From: Xanthobacteraceae bacterium
GTDB lineage: Bacteria > Pseudomonadota > Alphaproteobacteria > Rhizobiales > Xanthobacteraceae
Reading direction: 5' to 3'
Assembly: GCA_030037185.1 (NCBI GenBank)
Contig: JASHRR010001100.1
Location: forward strand, 1 to 6,812
DNA: 6,812 nucleotides
Below, piece after piece: positions 6,138 through 6,812 of the stretch. The position numbers were made by a program, and so were the translations under genes. The notes beneath the pieces were generated by a model, which made no database searches, was not told the origin of the DNA, and saw only the letters and a program-made list of their open reading frames with translations. Every line of letters begins with the position of its first letter. Position 1 is the stretch's first letter.

Positions 6138-6812
6138 CTACATCCGGAATTCCTCGCCGAGGTAAAGACGCCGGACATCGGGATTATTGACGATGTCATC
6201 AGGCCGGCCCTCCATCAGGACCTCGCCCGAATAGATGATGTAGGCGCGATCGGTCAGGCCGAGCGTCTCGCGGACGTTGTGATCGGTAATCAGCACTCCG
6301 ATGCCGCGCTGCGTCAGATGGCGGACCAGCGCCTGGATGTCCCCGACAGCAATCGGATCAATACCGGCGAACGGCTCGTCGAGCAGCATGTAGTTCGGCC
6401 GCGTCGCCAGTGCGCGGGCAATCTCGACACGCCTGCGCTCGCCTCCCGACAGCGCAATCGTTGGGGTTTTGCGCAAGCGGGCGATATTGAACTCCTCCAG
6501 CAGGCTATCGAGCTCGGCTTCGCGCCGGCGCTTGCTGGGCTCGATCATTTCGAGCACGGCACGGATGTTCTCTTCCACGTTCAGCCCGCGGAAAATAGAC
6601 GCCTCCTGCGGCAAATAACCGATCCCGAGGCGCGCGCGCTGATACATGGGCAGCGCGGTGACATCGTAGCCGTCGAGGTGGATGCGGCCCCGGTCGGCCT
6701 TGATGAGGCCGGTGATCATGTAGAACACGGTGGTCTTTCCCGCGCCGTTGGGCCCGAGCAGACCGACCGCCTCGCCGCGGCGGACATAAAGGCTCACCCC
6801 GCGTACGACCTT
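6138..6812 (-). CDS. lptB: LPS export ABC transporter ATP-binding protein LptB (5' end missing)
   Basis: The cytoplasmic ATPase of the LptB2FGC complex, which powers extraction of lipopolysaccharide from the inner membrane and its passage to the cell surface. The frame is open to the right edge, giving 224 residues. Translation begins KVVRGVSLYVRRGEAVGLLG, so the GTG at 6795-6797 is an internal valine and the real start lies outside; against the 241-residue E. coli protein about 20 residues or more are missing. All ABC motifs are present (visible numbering): Walker A GPNGAGKTT (20-28), Q-loop Gln69 in GYLPQEASIFR, signature LSGGE (121-125), Walker B MLLDEP with Asp145-Glu146, and His178 in ITDHNVRETL. 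The PQEASIFR segment and the end YLGEEFRM closely match LptB rather than amino-acid transporter ATPases. The stop TAG is at 6138-6140. Its position upstream of rpoN is the classical lptB-rpoN pairing. Confidence 0.96.
   Translation of the reverse strand, partial: KVVRGVSLYVRRGEAVGLLGPNGAGKTTVFYMITGLIKADRGRIHLDGYDVTALPMYQRARLGIGYLPQEASIFRGLNVEENIRAVLEMIEPSKRRREAELDSLLEEFNIARLRKTPTIALSGGERRRVEIARALATRPNYMLLDEPFAGIDPIAVGDIQALVRHLTQRGIGVLITDHNVRETLGLTDRAYIIYSGEVLMEGRPDDIVNNPDVRRLYLGEEFRM

Noticed and set aside
5933..6199. An 88-codon minus-strand frame across the lptB-rpoN spacer
   Set aside because: It overlaps the ends of both real genes in another frame, runs through the hairpins, and has no recognisable protein features.
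6138..6797. lptB starting at the GTG at 6795-6797
   Set aside because: The frame continues upstream with KVVRG, matching LptB just before VSL, so the GTG is an internal valine codon.

Overview
The window is a GC-rich stretch of chromosome in which every recognisable gene lies on the minus strand. Long antisense reading frames, the types of protein, and GGGTTGAGCG..GCGAAACCC-type intergenic palindromes suggest an alphaproteobacterium of the order Hyphomicrobiales, probably close to Bradyrhizobium or Rhodopseudomonas. The genus is inferred from family resemblance, not from a database search.

Layout, read in the direction of transcription (right to left). (1) 6812-6138: the lptB gene, ATPase of the lipopolysaccharide export transporter, lacking its N-terminus at the window edge. 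(2) 6137-5958: a 180-base spacer with a large inverted repeat enclosing two overlapping hairpins. (3) 5957-4413: complete rpoN, the sigma-54 factor. (4) 4412-4185: a 228-base gene-free spacer filled largely by a palindromic intergenic repeat, plus the presumed upstream region of the next operon. (5) 4184-2397: an acyl-CoA dehydrogenase of the long, DmdC-like type. (6) 2396-2264: a 133-base spacer with two further copies of the repeat family. (7) 2263-1055: a FadA-like thiolase. (8) 1034-561: a small cupin protein. (9) 482-1: the first 160 residues of a FadB/FadJ-like bifunctional enoyl-CoA hydratase/3-hydroxyacyl-CoA dehydrogenase, running off the left edge.

Together, genes 5, 7 and 9 supply one turn of beta-oxidation: dehydrogenation of an acyl-CoA, hydration and second oxidation, and thiolytic cleavage. 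They very likely form one co-directional operon, with the unexplained cupin gene embedded in it. The lptB-rpoN pair is an ancient proteobacterial neighbourhood, but the hpf and ptsN genes that usually follow rpoN are absent here. The fatty-acid operon takes their place, across a repeat-rich junction.

I see no mobile element with a transposase, no CRISPR array, no tRNA or rRNA, and no convincing new system. The observations most worth a second look are the cupin in the operon, the broken rpoN-hpf-ptsN neighbourhood, the repeats on both sides of the dehydrogenase gene, and the structured lptB-rpoN spacer.
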